From positions 124,001-188,000 of the forward strand of contig NZ_QXQA01000001.1 in assembly GCF_003583765.1 (NCBI RefSeq): a DNA stretch of 64,000 nt. Direction: 5' to 3'. Under the pieces are notes generated by a model. The model did no database searches, had not been told where the DNA came from, and saw only the letters and a list, made by a program, of their open reading frames with translations. Source of the DNA: Paenibacillus nanensis (GTDB lineage Bacteria; Bacillota; Bacilli; Paenibacillales; Paenibacillaceae). This document shows, one piece after another, positions 43,524 to 51,267 of this stretch; the first letter of the stretch is position 1, and every line of letters begins with the position of its first letter. A program made the position numbers and the translations under genes.

Positions 43524-43551
43524 GGTAATTGGTAATCGGCAATCGGTAGTG
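43524..43551. repeat. Four degenerate tandem 7-base repeats
   Basis: Unit GGTAATY occurs four times head to tail (GGTAATT, GGTAATC, GGCAATC, GGTAGTG) directly after the DUF2512 stop. No second locus with the repeat was noticed in the window. Confidence 0.6.
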
Positions 43552-43568
43552 ACACGCGTAACAGATAA

Positions 43569-43608
43569 GGGATGCTCCAGCGCAGCGGCGCTGAAGCATC
43601 CCTTTTTT
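43569..43608 (+). terminator. Rho-independent terminator
   Basis: Fifteen-pair stem with one C/A mismatch (43569-43583 with 43588-43602), tetraloop AGCG, followed by TTTTTT. Confidence 0.92.
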
Positions 43609-43625
43609 AAGCTGAGCATTCTGAA

Positions 43626-44153
43626 TTAAGCGTGAACAGGCTCCGGGCGTTGAATTTGCAGCGGAGGCGGAATCAACCAGCCCTTCTCTTTGCTGAGGCG
43701 CAGCATCTTTAAGGCGTTGGCCGCTTTCGTCGCATGATACTTCGCGAATAGAGCGTTGACGTCCTCGCGAATCGATTTGCCCATAACTTGGCTGCAAATG
43801 ACAAGTCCGGCCGCCAGATCCGCCGAGAGCATCGGAGCAATCTCCATATCGGTAAATCGGGCGCCGATCGGAATGTCCTCCAGCTTCGCATCGGGCTTAA
43901 CCGCAAGCGCCGGAGAAGGCGTAATGCCGTTGTCGATTAGGATCTTGTCGCACTCTTCAATCTCCAGCTTCGCCTGCTCGATTCCATGCTCCAGCATCTT
44001 TTGGAGATCCCGATCGCCGGCATGCGCCTTCAACGTCGTATACATGGAGACACAGCCTTTTGCGGCCATCGAGAACTGCCACACGTCATAAATCTCGCCA
44101 TAGTGCAGCGGGTTTTCTTTCGGGTTTCCAGATAAAATGCCCACTTTCGGCAC
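43626..44153 (-). CDS. DUF3231-like / CotF-related spore protein
   Basis: Protein of 175 residues, helical, resembling ferritin-like DUF3231 proteins of spore formers (YGEIYDVWQFSMAAKGCVSMY, IPIGARFTDMEIAPMLSADL, INDLMKYG-type end replaced by NALFAKYHATKAANALKM). The start is GTG 44153 after AAAGGAG. It follows the CotF-like gene by 17 bases on the same strand, so a spore coat or forespore role is likely. Confidence 0.7.
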   Translation of the reverse strand: MPKVGILSGNPKENPLHYGEIYDVWQFSMAAKGCVSMYTTLKAHAGDRDLQKMLEHGIEQAKLEIEECDKILIDNGITPSPALAVKPDAKLEDIPIGARFTDMEIAPMLSADLAAGLVICSQVMGKSIREDVNALFAKYHATKAANALKMLRLSKEKGWLIPPPLQIQRPEPVHA

Positions 44154-44170
44154 GCTCCTTTTCTAACGGC

Positions 44171-44824
44171 TTATTGAGGCAGTGTTGGACGAACGGTGTT
44201 CGTATTCGGCTGGTACAGGTTCGATTGCGGCGTCACCATGTTCGCCATGTTCGTCATATTCGGCATGCCCATGCCGCTTGCAGGCTCATAATGATTCAGA
44301 ACCGTGTTCGTCGTCATTTCCTTCATTGTAGGCACTTGATAATAGCCGGCTTGGTTCATATATTGCCAAATCTCGTAAGCTTGCTCGGAGCAGTTCACCG
44401 CGCCTTGCTGCATCATCGAGCGGATTTGCGGATTTGCGCATTCCAGCGCCGCGATAATTTTCATCATCGCCGACGACTTGTGGAAAGCAAGCAGCGCGCT
44501 GGATACATCCCGATCGTCGATTTGGTTAGCGGACATATTCGGCGTGGATGCCGCCGGATTGTCTAGGCCGTAGACAGGCTGAAAGTTGCTTGGCGCGCGG
44601 TATGGCGTTCCTTGCGCCATGCCTTGTCCGCTCAAGTGCTGCACCGATTGCACCATTTGGTTATATTCATTGATCGTGAACTGCATTTGCTTATCCATGA
44701 TTTGAGCGAGCCGCTGGTCCTTCACATGAGGGCGGTAGAGCTGCATCGTATTGATGCCCGCGATCGCCGAGCATAAAATTTCATGGACTTCCATTGTTTC
44801 GTGTGCGCCTAAATGTGCTGCCAT
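44171..44824 (-). CDS. CotF-family spore coat protein
   Basis: Protein of 217 residues. The N-terminal 75 form one helical CotF half (MEVHEILCSAIAGINTMQLYRPHVKD), a central linker rich in Pro, Asn and Gln, a second CotF half (DRDVSSALLAFHKSSAMMKIIAALE, shown in part), and a Met/Asn-rich tail (MGMPNMTNMANM). ATG 44824 has GGAGGAA 9 bases upstream; the longer frame lacks a ribosome site. Expected in the spore coat. Confidence 0.88.
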   Translation of the reverse strand: MAAHLGAHETMEVHEILCSAIAGINTMQLYRPHVKDQRLAQIMDKQMQFTINEYNQMVQSVQHLSGQGMAQGTPYRAPSNFQPVYGLDNPAASTPNMSANQIDDRDVSSALLAFHKSSAMMKIIAALECANPQIRSMMQQGAVNCSEQAYEIWQYMNQAGYYQVPTMKEMTTNTVLNHYEPASGMGMPNMTNMANMVTPQSNLYQPNTNTVRPTLPQ

Positions 44825-44909
44825 TTTTGAAAATTCCTCCTCGTAATGGTTTGATGTGTGATGTTGGAACAAAATTAACGTTCCAAATCGGGAGGAGAAA
44901 TATGCAGGA

Positions 44910-46601
44910 CTACACCTCTATTATGATCGGCAGGATCATCGGTCTTCTTTTCGTTTTGGAGTAGAGGAAGGAGCCGATCGAATCTCTAATTTTCGTCTTC
45001 AGCATCGACCAGGTCCATTCATTGCCGGCCTCTTGCAGCTCTTCGACCGTGACGGTGACAAGGCGGCCTACCTCGCCGAGCAGCCCTTCCGATTCCCGCA
45101 CATAGACGAAGCCTCTTGTAATGACATCGGGGTCCGACAGCAGCTCGTTGTCCTGGCTGCTCAGCGTAACGACGACAATGAGAATGCCGTCCTCCGACAG
45201 ATGCTTGCGGTCCCGCAGCACAATGTTGCCGACGTCTCCGATGCCGAAGCCGTCTACAAGCGTGTTGCCGGCGGTCACTTGGCGTGAGCGGCTTGCCTGT
45301 CCGTTCTGGATATCCAGGACGTCTCCATTTCGTAAAATATAAATGTTCTCGCGTTCAACCCCTACGGATTCGGCCAAAAACCGGTGCTGGTGCAGCATCC
45401 GGTATTCCCCGTGAATCGGGACAAAAAATTTCGGCTTCATCAGCGTCAGCATCAGCTTCAGCTCTTCCTGGCTGCCGTGGCCCGAGACGTGCATGCCCGT
45501 TGCCGAGCTGCCTCCGTGAATGACGTTCGCCCCGAGCAAGTAGAGATGGTTCAGCGTGTTCGACACATTTTTTTCATTCCCTGGAATGGGAGATGATGCG
45601 AAGATGACCGTATCTCCGGGCTCGACGGCCAGAAGCGGGTGGGTGGAGGTGGCAAGCCGCGACAAAGCCGCCATCGGCTCGCCCTGGCTCCCGGTACATA
45701 GGACGGCCACGCGCTCCCGCGGAAGATTGGCCGCTTCCTTCGGTTCGATCAGCATGCCTTCAGGCAAGTCCAAATAGCCCAGCTCCTTCGCGACCTTCAC
45801 GACGTTCACCATGCTTCTGCCGAGAAGGACGAGCTTACGATTCGTCAAAGCCGCCGCTTCGACAACCTGTTGAAGACGATTGACGTTCGATGCGAAGGTG
45901 GTGAGGAATATTTTGTTTTTGGCTCTCTGGAACGCTTCTTCAATGCGTTCGCCGACCAGCCGTTCAGATGGCGTGAAGCCGGGACGTTCCGCGTTGGTGC
46001 TCTCCGAAAGCAGGAGAAGCACGCCTTCTTCGCCGATCCGTGCCATCTTATGAATATCGGGGAATTGGCGGTTAACAGGCGACAGATCGAATTTGAAGTC
46101 CCCGGTATGCACGACCGTCCCTTCCGGGGTATGAATGGCGAGGCCGACACAATCGGGAATGCTGTGATTGGTGCGGAAAAAGCTCAGCTTGAGCTTGCCC
46201 AGCTGGACTTCCGTATCCGGCTCGATCAGGTGCAGATCGTTGCTGTGATTAATGCCGTGCTCCTTCAGCTTGCCGCGAATAAGGCCAAGCGTCAGAGGCG
46301 TGCCGTAGACAGGCATAGGCAGCTGTTTGAGCACATAAGGGATGGCGCCGATATGGTCCTCATGGCCATGCGTAATAATTAACGCCCGAATCCGGTCGGC
46401 ATTCTCCTGCAAGTAGGTGATGTCCGGGATAATCAGGTCTATCCCAAACAAGGTTTCGTCCGGGAATTTGGAGCCGCAATCAATGACGATGATGTCGTCC
46501 CCGTACTGCACGACATACATGTTTTTACCGACCTCGAAGACGCCGCCAAGCGCGAAGACGGATAGCATCGGTTTTGTTGATGAAGGTTTGGTCTGGGTCA
46601 T
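44910..46601 (-). CDS. rnj: Ribonuclease J family protein
   Basis: Metallo-beta-lactamase/beta-CASP ribonuclease of 563 residues, normal for RNase J, which has 5' exonuclease and endonuclease activity in mRNA turnover and rRNA maturation. The zinc motif HGHEDHIGAIPY, the second His in VVHTGDFKFD, the beta-CASP region (FASNVNRLQQVVEAA, LCTGSQGEPMAALSRLA) and HVSGHGSQEELKLML are all present. ATG 46601 follows GGAGGAAG. Whether it is the J1 or J2 copy cannot be decided here. It has no linked partner gene. Confidence 0.93.
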   Translation of the reverse strand: MTQTKPSSTKPMLSVFALGGVFEVGKNMYVVQYGDDIIVIDCGSKFPDETLFGIDLIIPDITYLQENADRIRALIITHGHEDHIGAIPYVLKQLPMPVYGTPLTLGLIRGKLKEHGINHSNDLHLIEPDTEVQLGKLKLSFFRTNHSIPDCVGLAIHTPEGTVVHTGDFKFDLSPVNRQFPDIHKMARIGEEGVLLLLSESTNAERPGFTPSERLVGERIEEAFQRAKNKIFLTTFASNVNRLQQVVEAAALTNRKLVLLGRSMVNVVKVAKELGYLDLPEGMLIEPKEAANLPRERVAVLCTGSQGEPMAALSRLATSTHPLLAVEPGDTVIFASSPIPGNEKNVSNTLNHLYLLGANVIHGGSSATGMHVSGHGSQEELKLMLTLMKPKFFVPIHGEYRMLHQHRFLAESVGVERENIYILRNGDVLDIQNGQASRSRQVTAGNTLVDGFGIGDVGNIVLRDRKHLSEDGILIVVVTLSSQDNELLSDPDVITRGFVYVRESEGLLGEVGRLVTVTVEELQEAGNEWTWSMLKTKIRDSIGSFLYSKTKRRPMILPIIIEV

Positions 46602-46669
46602 GTAAGCTTCCTCCGTATAGGTTGCTGGCTGCAGATCAAGCATTAACCAAACAATGCTTACAATTTCAA

Positions 46670-46695
46670 AAAAACCTGCTGTTTAGGCAGGTTTT
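46670..46695 (-). terminator. Rho-independent terminator
   Basis: Stem AACCTGC / GCAGGTT with a short loop; on the minus strand it is followed by seven T, so it ends the kinase-STAS gene transcript. Confidence 0.85.
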
Positions 46696-46749
46696 CGAAT
46701 TGTCATATAGGGGTTAATATTTGTCAGCCATGCGATTTTATGCACGGAG

Positions 46750-48312
46750 TTATTGCGCGTAGCTTTTGGACAGGTGATCCTCAAGGGCTTGCTGCAGCGT
46801 TCCCTTCGTAATGGCTTTATTCGTGAAGGTAACGCCCAGCCGGAGCATGAGCTTCACAATTTCCGCTCTTATTCCCGTCAGGATCACTTCGCAGCCCATC
46901 ATTTTCACCCCGTCGATCAGGGCGATCAGGCGATGGATGACGTTAGCCTCCATGTCCACGACACCGGACAAATCGATAATTAGCGTCGCGATGCCGCTTG
47001 CTCCAATCTCGGTAATGACCTTGTCCTCAAGTGTCGTGGCACGGAACGAGTCGATCGCGCCGATCAGCGGGAGAATCGACATGTTGCGGGTTAAAGGAAT
47101 AATAGGCACCGAGAGATCGTCGACCAGCTCGCGGTGAGCGCGGATCAGATCATCCTTGTATTGCGAATAGCTGATGAAGAAATGGTTCAGGAACTGATCC
47201 ATCAGATCGTTAATCTGCTTCTCCAGACTAAAAAATTGTTCTTTGCTCGAGAAGTCATGGTTCTCGCGGTTGAAATTATAGAGGAAGCTCCACATCACGC
47301 GCCTTACCGACTGGATCCACTCGAGCTTGAAAGCCAGCGTAAGGGAATGCTTGGCCCACGCCACGCCTTCCGTCTTGGCGAAATGCACGACCTCATGCTC
47401 CCGTCCTTCGGCGATAGAGAGAACCAATTTATGAGCGTTCTCCAGCAGATTAATATTTCCAATGCCCATGATTTCATCGATTTTATCCCGGACATTAACG
47501 GCTTCAATCAACAGCTGTTCCGCGAATTTTTCCCTGTTTAAAATAAAGAACTCTCTGAGCTCTTCCGTTTGCTGCAGCTCCAACTGGTCCAGATGCACGG
47601 CCTCCCGACGATTTTTTCTGCGGTCTTTGCTAAAGTGGATCGTAAAGGTGGTGCCCACGTTTTCTTCGCTAGCGACCTCGATTGTGCCGCCGTTCTGGTA
47701 GATAACGGAAAACACAAAAGCGAGCCCCATGCCGGTGCCGTTCTGCTTCGTTGTGAAAAACGGGGTGCCCAGCAGCTTCAGCTTCTCATTCGGTATTCCG
47801 CTGCCGGTATCCTGTAACGAAACCGTGACCGAATCCTTTGTTGCGGAATGGTTGATCATAATCGAGCCTTTGTCTTCAATAGCCTCGAAAGCATTTTTCA
47901 GCAAATTGAAGAAGGCCCGCTTCAGCTGATTTTTTTTGCCATAGATATAGTTTCCGGGGTTTTCAAAGTTTTTAATAACGTTCACGCGGTAGAATTGGTC
48001 TTGGAACAATTGAATAATCGATTCCAGCTCGACCGTTAAATCAATTCTCTCGACAGGCTCATCGTCCATATCGGGCTTGGATACCTGAAGCAGGTTCTGC
48101 AGGATGGCGATTGCGTTGTTCAGCTCCGTCTCGGCAATCTGGATGTAGCGCTCTTCGTTCTTTTCCTTTAATAGCTGCAAGAAGCCTTTGACGGCTGTAA
48201 GAGGATTTCTCACTTCGTGTGCGATTCCGGCGGCAATCTGTCCTACGGACGCCAGCTGCCTAAGATGCGCCTCGCTTTGCCTCTGCTGCATGAAAGCATC
48301 TTCTTGTTCCAC
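46750..48312 (-). CDS. Histidine kinase fused to RsbR-like and STAS domains
   Basis: Cytoplasmic protein of 520 residues with an unusual order of domains: HisKA with the phosphorylation motif GIAHEVRNPLTAVKGFLQLL (about 22-45), an ATPase domain with N-box FFNLLKNAFEAI and G-box DTGSGIPNEKL, then an RsbR-like helical (globin-type) region (about 250-380) and a C-terminal STAS domain (IPLTRNMSILPLIGAID, LIIDLSGVVDMEANVIHRL). It lacks a membrane sensor. GTG 48312 was chosen since GGAGG lies 8 bases upstream. It may link stressosome-type STAS signalling with phosphotransfer. No regulator gene is adjacent. Confidence 0.85.
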   Translation of the reverse strand: MEQEDAFMQQRQSEAHLRQLASVGQIAAGIAHEVRNPLTAVKGFLQLLKEKNEERYIQIAETELNNAIAILQNLLQVSKPDMDDEPVERIDLTVELESIIQLFQDQFYRVNVIKNFENPGNYIYGKKNQLKRAFFNLLKNAFEAIEDKGSIMINHSATKDSVTVSLQDTGSGIPNEKLKLLGTPFFTTKQNGTGMGLAFVFSVIYQNGGTIEVASEENVGTTFTIHFSKDRRKNRREAVHLDQLELQQTEELREFFILNREKFAEQLLIEAVNVRDKIDEIMGIGNINLLENAHKLVLSIAEGREHEVVHFAKTEGVAWAKHSLTLAFKLEWIQSVRRVMWSFLYNFNRENHDFSSKEQFFSLEKQINDLMDQFLNHFFISYSQYKDDLIRAHRELVDDLSVPIIPLTRNMSILPLIGAIDSFRATTLEDKVITEIGASGIATLIIDLSGVVDMEANVIHRLIALIDGVKMMGCEVILTGIRAEIVKLMLRLGVTFTNKAITKGTLQQALEDHLSKSYAQ

Positions 48313-48432
48313 TCCCGCTACCTCCATTCATTCATTTATCGCTCATAAATATGTATTGCTCTCAGTATAGCAAGTTTACTAGAAAGGAACTAAACGTTTT
48401 TTTCCAAAATTCAGTTTTATGGGGATAAGACG

Positions 48433-48468
48433 GAAGAGCCCCGGCAGCAGCTGCTGCCGGGGCTCTTC
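48433..48468. terminator. Perfect 36-base palindrome (probable terminator)
   Basis: An 18-pair perfect dyad (arms GAAGAGCCCCGGCAGCAG and its complement) six bases after the minus-strand SdpI-like stop. It lacks a clear T run on either side, so it may be a terminator of the bidirectional kind or an mRNA-stabilising hairpin. Confidence 0.7.
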
Positions 48469-48473
48469 ATAAT

Positions 48474-49088
48474 TTAGGAATGACGAACGGCGGTGACGGC
48501 CTTTACGATCGTAACGGCGACGAAGCAGAAGAGGACCGCCAGAAAGACAGGAAAGCTGTACGTGCCTGGCAGAAAAGCCAGCGCGATAAAGATAAATCCT
48601 GAGAAGAACATAAGCTTGCCTTGGAAACGGGCGAATTGGCGCTGCTTGTGATCAGGCAGCTTCGGCCATTGGTACCTGCCTTGCGGCAGACGCGGCAGCA
48701 AATTGCCGAGGACGATGAATACACCGCCGACGATGAAAGAGGCGACTGCGCTTGAGCGAATGTCGTAGCCGAGATTAAACGCGATGATCGAGCCATGCAC
48801 CGCAAGCAGCATAAGCGACAAGGTGCCGACAATGGTAGGAAGAGTGGCTTCGGCGCGCGCGCGTTTGCTCTCGTCCTTCTCGAAACGAATCGAGAACATG
48901 ACGATCCAGGAAAGAACGAGTATAAACGCGGGCGACAGAAAGGCGCCTACAGGCTTGCTGACCCAATTATCCGGATTGTCCGCCGAATCAAAGTGGACGG
49001 CGATCTCCGCAGGCAGACTGTTATAGGTGAAAATGCTGATTAAGACGGCCGCCAGAGTGGAGGCGAGGGGGATTAACCATTTGTTCAT
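48474..49088 (-). CDS. SdpI-like membrane protein
   Basis: Membrane protein of 204 residues with six helices, of the DUF1648/SdpI family: LPAEIAVHFDSADNPDNWVSKP is the typical start (shown in part), followed by the SdpI-type RTPWTL-like cytoplasmic loop replaced by LPQGRYQWPKLPD. In B. subtilis SdpI gives immunity to the SdpC toxin and tethers SdpR. ATG 49088 has AAAGG 9 bases upstream. It follows the ArsR-type gene by 5 bases. No sdpC-like toxin is present. Confidence 0.85.
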   Translation of the reverse strand: MNKWLIPLASTLAAVLISIFTYNSLPAEIAVHFDSADNPDNWVSKPVGAFLSPAFILVLSWIVMFSIRFEKDESKRARAEATLPTIVGTLSLMLLAVHGSIIAFNLGYDIRSSAVASFIVGGVFIVLGNLLPRLPQGRYQWPKLPDHKQRQFARFQGKLMFFSGFIFIALAFLPGTYSFPVFLAVLFCFVAVTIVKAVTAVRHS

Positions 49089-49093
49089 GTTCA

Positions 49094-49363
49094 TCATCCT
49101 TTCGATTGTTGAATGTCCAAGATCCATTTCATTACGTCTTGGAACACGGTTGTATTCAATGAGTAGACCATATTCTGGCCCTGGCGCTCTACCCATACGA
49201 GCTCCGCTTGCTTCAAAATGTTCAGGTGGTTCGATATGCTTGGCTTCGTCATATCGAACTGCTCGGCGATTTCTCCCGCGGTAAGATCGGATTGCTTGAG
49301 CAGATCGAGAATTTTGCGCCTTGTCGGATCGGCCAGCGCTTTGAATGCATCGTTGATGGACAT
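49094..49363 (-). CDS. ArsR-family regulator (SdpR-like)
   Basis: Winged-helix regulator of 89 residues: ALADPTRRKILDLLKQSDLTAGEIAEQF is the usual SdpR-like start (in part), recognition helix TKPSISNHLNILKQAELV, then wing RQGQNMVYSLN. It has no metal-binding Cys. ATG 49363 is favoured as AAGGAG lies upstream; an ATG 27 bases earlier (49390) has no ribosome site. With the SdpI-like gene downstream it makes an autorepressed pair. Confidence 0.9.
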   Translation of the reverse strand: MSINDAFKALADPTRRKILDLLKQSDLTAGEIAEQFDMTKPSISNHLNILKQAELVWVERQGQNMVYSLNTTVFQDVMKWILDIQQSKG

Positions 49364-49387
49364 GGCGGTGTGGGGCTCCTTCTCGTT

Positions 49388-49437
49388 CATTAGATATTTA
49401 GATATTTTTCTAATTAATTAAAATTTTAATTGTTAAC
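49388..49437 (-). promoter_or_regulatory. AT-rich promoter/operator region of the sdpR-like gene
   Basis: Fifty very AT-rich bases hold two direct copies of TTAGATATTT-like sequence (49390 and 49398) and a dyad AATTAATT/AAATTTT, a fitting place for an autorepressor. No -35/-10 pair stands out. Confidence 0.35.
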
Positions 49438-49649
49438 TGACGACCTGTCAATAGACTTTCCAAAAAAATGTTCCCATTGTAATACTTTCACCATGTTCCG
49501 GATTAACATGTTCTGGCATGATGAAGGAGGTTAATCGCCGGCTGCGCAGCTCCCGGGCGCGAATCTCCGCAAGGTTCCGCAGTGCCGAGCATCTATGCGT
49601 CGGTATGCTGAGCATGCTGCAGGGCATTAATCCGTCAAGTTGATATGAA

Positions 49650-49715
49650 GGGGTTCGATTCCCCAATCGCCTGCTAAGCGATCGCTCATGGTAGAGCACT
49701 CGATATGGGATCGAG
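49650..49715 (+). ncRNA. Circularly permuted tRNA-like element (YrlA/Y RNA-like candidate)
   Basis: Four tRNA arms occur in permuted order. First a T arm: GGGG / CCCC (49650-49653, 49661-49664) with canonical 7-base loop TTCGATT. Next an acceptor-like stem ATCGC / GCGAT (49666-49670, 49678-49682) closed by a 7-base loop. Then a D arm GCTC / GAGC (49684-49687, 49694-49697) with loop ATGGTA, and an anticodon-like arm CTCGA / TCGAG (49699-49703, 49711-49715) with loop TATGGGA. In a normal tRNA the T arm comes last and the acceptor is open. The one-base gaps before and after the D arm are also tRNA-like. It may be the tRNA-mimicking module of a larger RNA such as a bacterial Y RNA. The true ends are not visible. 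Confidence 0.65.
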
Positions 49716-50050
49716 CAATAACTCCACAATGATCTTCGCGGGAATGGCCGGGGGGGATGCCATGTTGGGACTGAGGATTCCGGGGGCATGCGCAAGCCCG
49801 GCATGTACGCGGGAATGCTCGGTGCTAACAGGCGTCTACGCCCGCTCTGGGCTTAAGCCTTGCAATCGGACGCTCTTAGAGAAGGGTGTTACGGAAGCGG
49901 AGGAGGAATGGAAGGATAGAGAGCAAGCGTGCCCTCGCAGGCAGGCTGAAACTCTTTTGCGAACTTTTCCTTAGCGCCGGGATGGCTTTTCTAATCGGCC
50001 GGTTCCGCCTAAGCCGGAGGGCCGTTCCCCGCGATTGATCAACCACATGA
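49716..50050 (+). other. GC-rich structured non-coding stretch before the slipin gene
   Basis: No convincing gene lies between the sdpR-like gene and the slipin gene. This part is rich in short inverted repeats, for example CCGGG...CCCGG near 49780-49800, GGCGTCTACGCC at 49831-49842, and CGGCC...GGCCG at 49996-50024. It may be the 3' part of the RNA that contains the tRNA-like fold. The 285 bases before the fold (49364-49649) also lack a gene. Confidence 0.4.
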
Positions 50051-50066
50051 AAAAGAGGTGTTTGTG

Positions 50067-51194
50067 ATGAAAAAACTAATAAAGACCGTCATTGTCAAAG
50101 CGGATGAACGCGGGCTATTGTTCCATAAAGGAAGCTACGTCAAGCTGCTGCGTCCGGGAACTTATCGGTTTGCCGCATGGTCCGGGCATGACGCCGTCAT
50201 TTTGGATACAGCGAAGCCGTTTTCGGTGAAAGGCAAAGACTTGAGCGTATTCCGCCATGACGCCGAGCTTCTGAAGGAGCTTGAAATCGTGGACGTGCAG
50301 GATAACGAATATGTGCTTCATTACGAGGATGGACGCTTCTCCTCGCTTCTGACCCCTGGCGCATATGCATTCTGGACAGTGCTGAGGAACCACAGCTTCG
50401 AGCGCGTGGACATCCGCCGGCCGGAGCTGCCCAAGGAGCTCAGCGCAGCTGTGCCTCCGAAGCTGGCCGGGTACTGCATGCTGACGGAAATCGCAAGCTA
50501 TGAGAGAGGGCTGCTGTTTTTCAACAACGTGTTTCAAAGAGAGCTCGCGCCGGGCAAATATTATTTCTGGAAGGGCCCGGTCAGCGTGCAGGTTAAGACC
50601 GTTGATTTGCGCCAGCAGCAGCTTGATATGACGGGGCAGGAGATCATGACGGAGGACAAAGTGCCGCTGCGGCTGAACTTCGTCTGCCAATATCGCATCA
50701 CCGACCCTCTTAAAGCGCTGGAAATCCGGGGCTTCGACGAGCAGGTGTACATTATGCTGCAGCTCATTCTGCGCGAATACGTCGGGACGATGAAGCTGGA
50801 CGACTTGCTGCGCGTGAAGCAGGAGGTCGGCGCGTACGTGCTGAACCGGCTCAGCGAAAAAAATGAAGCGTTCGGCGTGGAGTTCCTGTCGGCGGGCGTG
50901 AAGGACATTATCCTGCCGGGCGAGGTGCGCGACATCTTGAACACAGTGCTGCTGGCGGAGAAAAAGGCGCAGGCCAACCTGATCACGCGGCGCGAAGAGA
51001 CGGCCTCGACCCGAAGCTTGCTGAATACGGCAAAGCTTATGGAGGAGAACAGCACGCTCTATCGGCTTAAGGAACTGGAGTTTCTGGAGAAGATCTGCGA
51101 CCGCGTCGGCAGCATCTCGCTTACTGGCGGAGGCAATCTGCTGGAGCAGCTGAACTCTTTTCTCGGCGCGCGGGCGGGAGAATCCAAATCATAG
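50067..51194 (+). CDS. Slipin (SPFH/band-7 family) protein
   Basis: Protein of 375 residues. A first region (about 1-130) of beta-rich sequence (ERGLLFHKGSYVKLLRPGTYRF) is partly repeated from about 140 (ERGLLFFNNVFQRELAPGKYYFW), then the SPFH domain (DKVPLRLNFVCQYRITDPLKA, ILREYVGTMKLDDLL, GVEFLSAGVKDIILPGEVRDILN) and a C-terminal helix. It lacks the N-terminal membrane helix of most slipins. ATG 50067 follows AAAGAGGTG. Slipin genes occur in some bacterial RNA-repair neighbourhoods, which makes the tRNA-like element just upstream interesting. Confidence 0.85.
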   Translation: MKKLIKTVIVKADERGLLFHKGSYVKLLRPGTYRFAAWSGHDAVILDTAKPFSVKGKDLSVFRHDAELLKELEIVDVQDNEYVLHYEDGRFSSLLTPGAYAFWTVLRNHSFERVDIRRPELPKELSAAVPPKLAGYCMLTEIASYERGLLFFNNVFQRELAPGKYYFWKGPVSVQVKTVDLRQQQLDMTGQEIMTEDKVPLRLNFVCQYRITDPLKALEIRGFDEQVYIMLQLILREYVGTMKLDDLLRVKQEVGAYVLNRLSEKNEAFGVEFLSAGVKDIILPGEVRDILNTVLLAEKKAQANLITRREETASTRSLLNTAKLMEENSTLYRLKELEFLEKICDRVGSISLTGGGNLLEQLNSFLGARAGESKS

Positions 51195-51267
51195 CATTAT
51201 TATCCCTGCCCGCCTATGTGATACACTAACCGCAAATGCAAATGATGCTGTGAGGAGGAGGAGGAGC

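Noticed and set aside
49650..49715. Ordinary tRNA-Pro gene
   Set aside because: The arms are in permuted order, the acceptor stem is closed by a loop, and base 33 of the anticodon-like loop is A instead of T, so it cannot be read as a normal tRNA.
49448..49804. 118-codon minus-strand ORF across the tRNA-like element
   Set aside because: Arg/Ser/Pro-rich shadow composition, no ribosome site, and it crosses all four tRNA-like arms.
49705..49974. 89-codon plus-strand ORF between the tRNA-like element and the slipin gene
   Set aside because: No ribosome site, biased composition, no recognisable motif, and it begins inside the anticodon-like arm.
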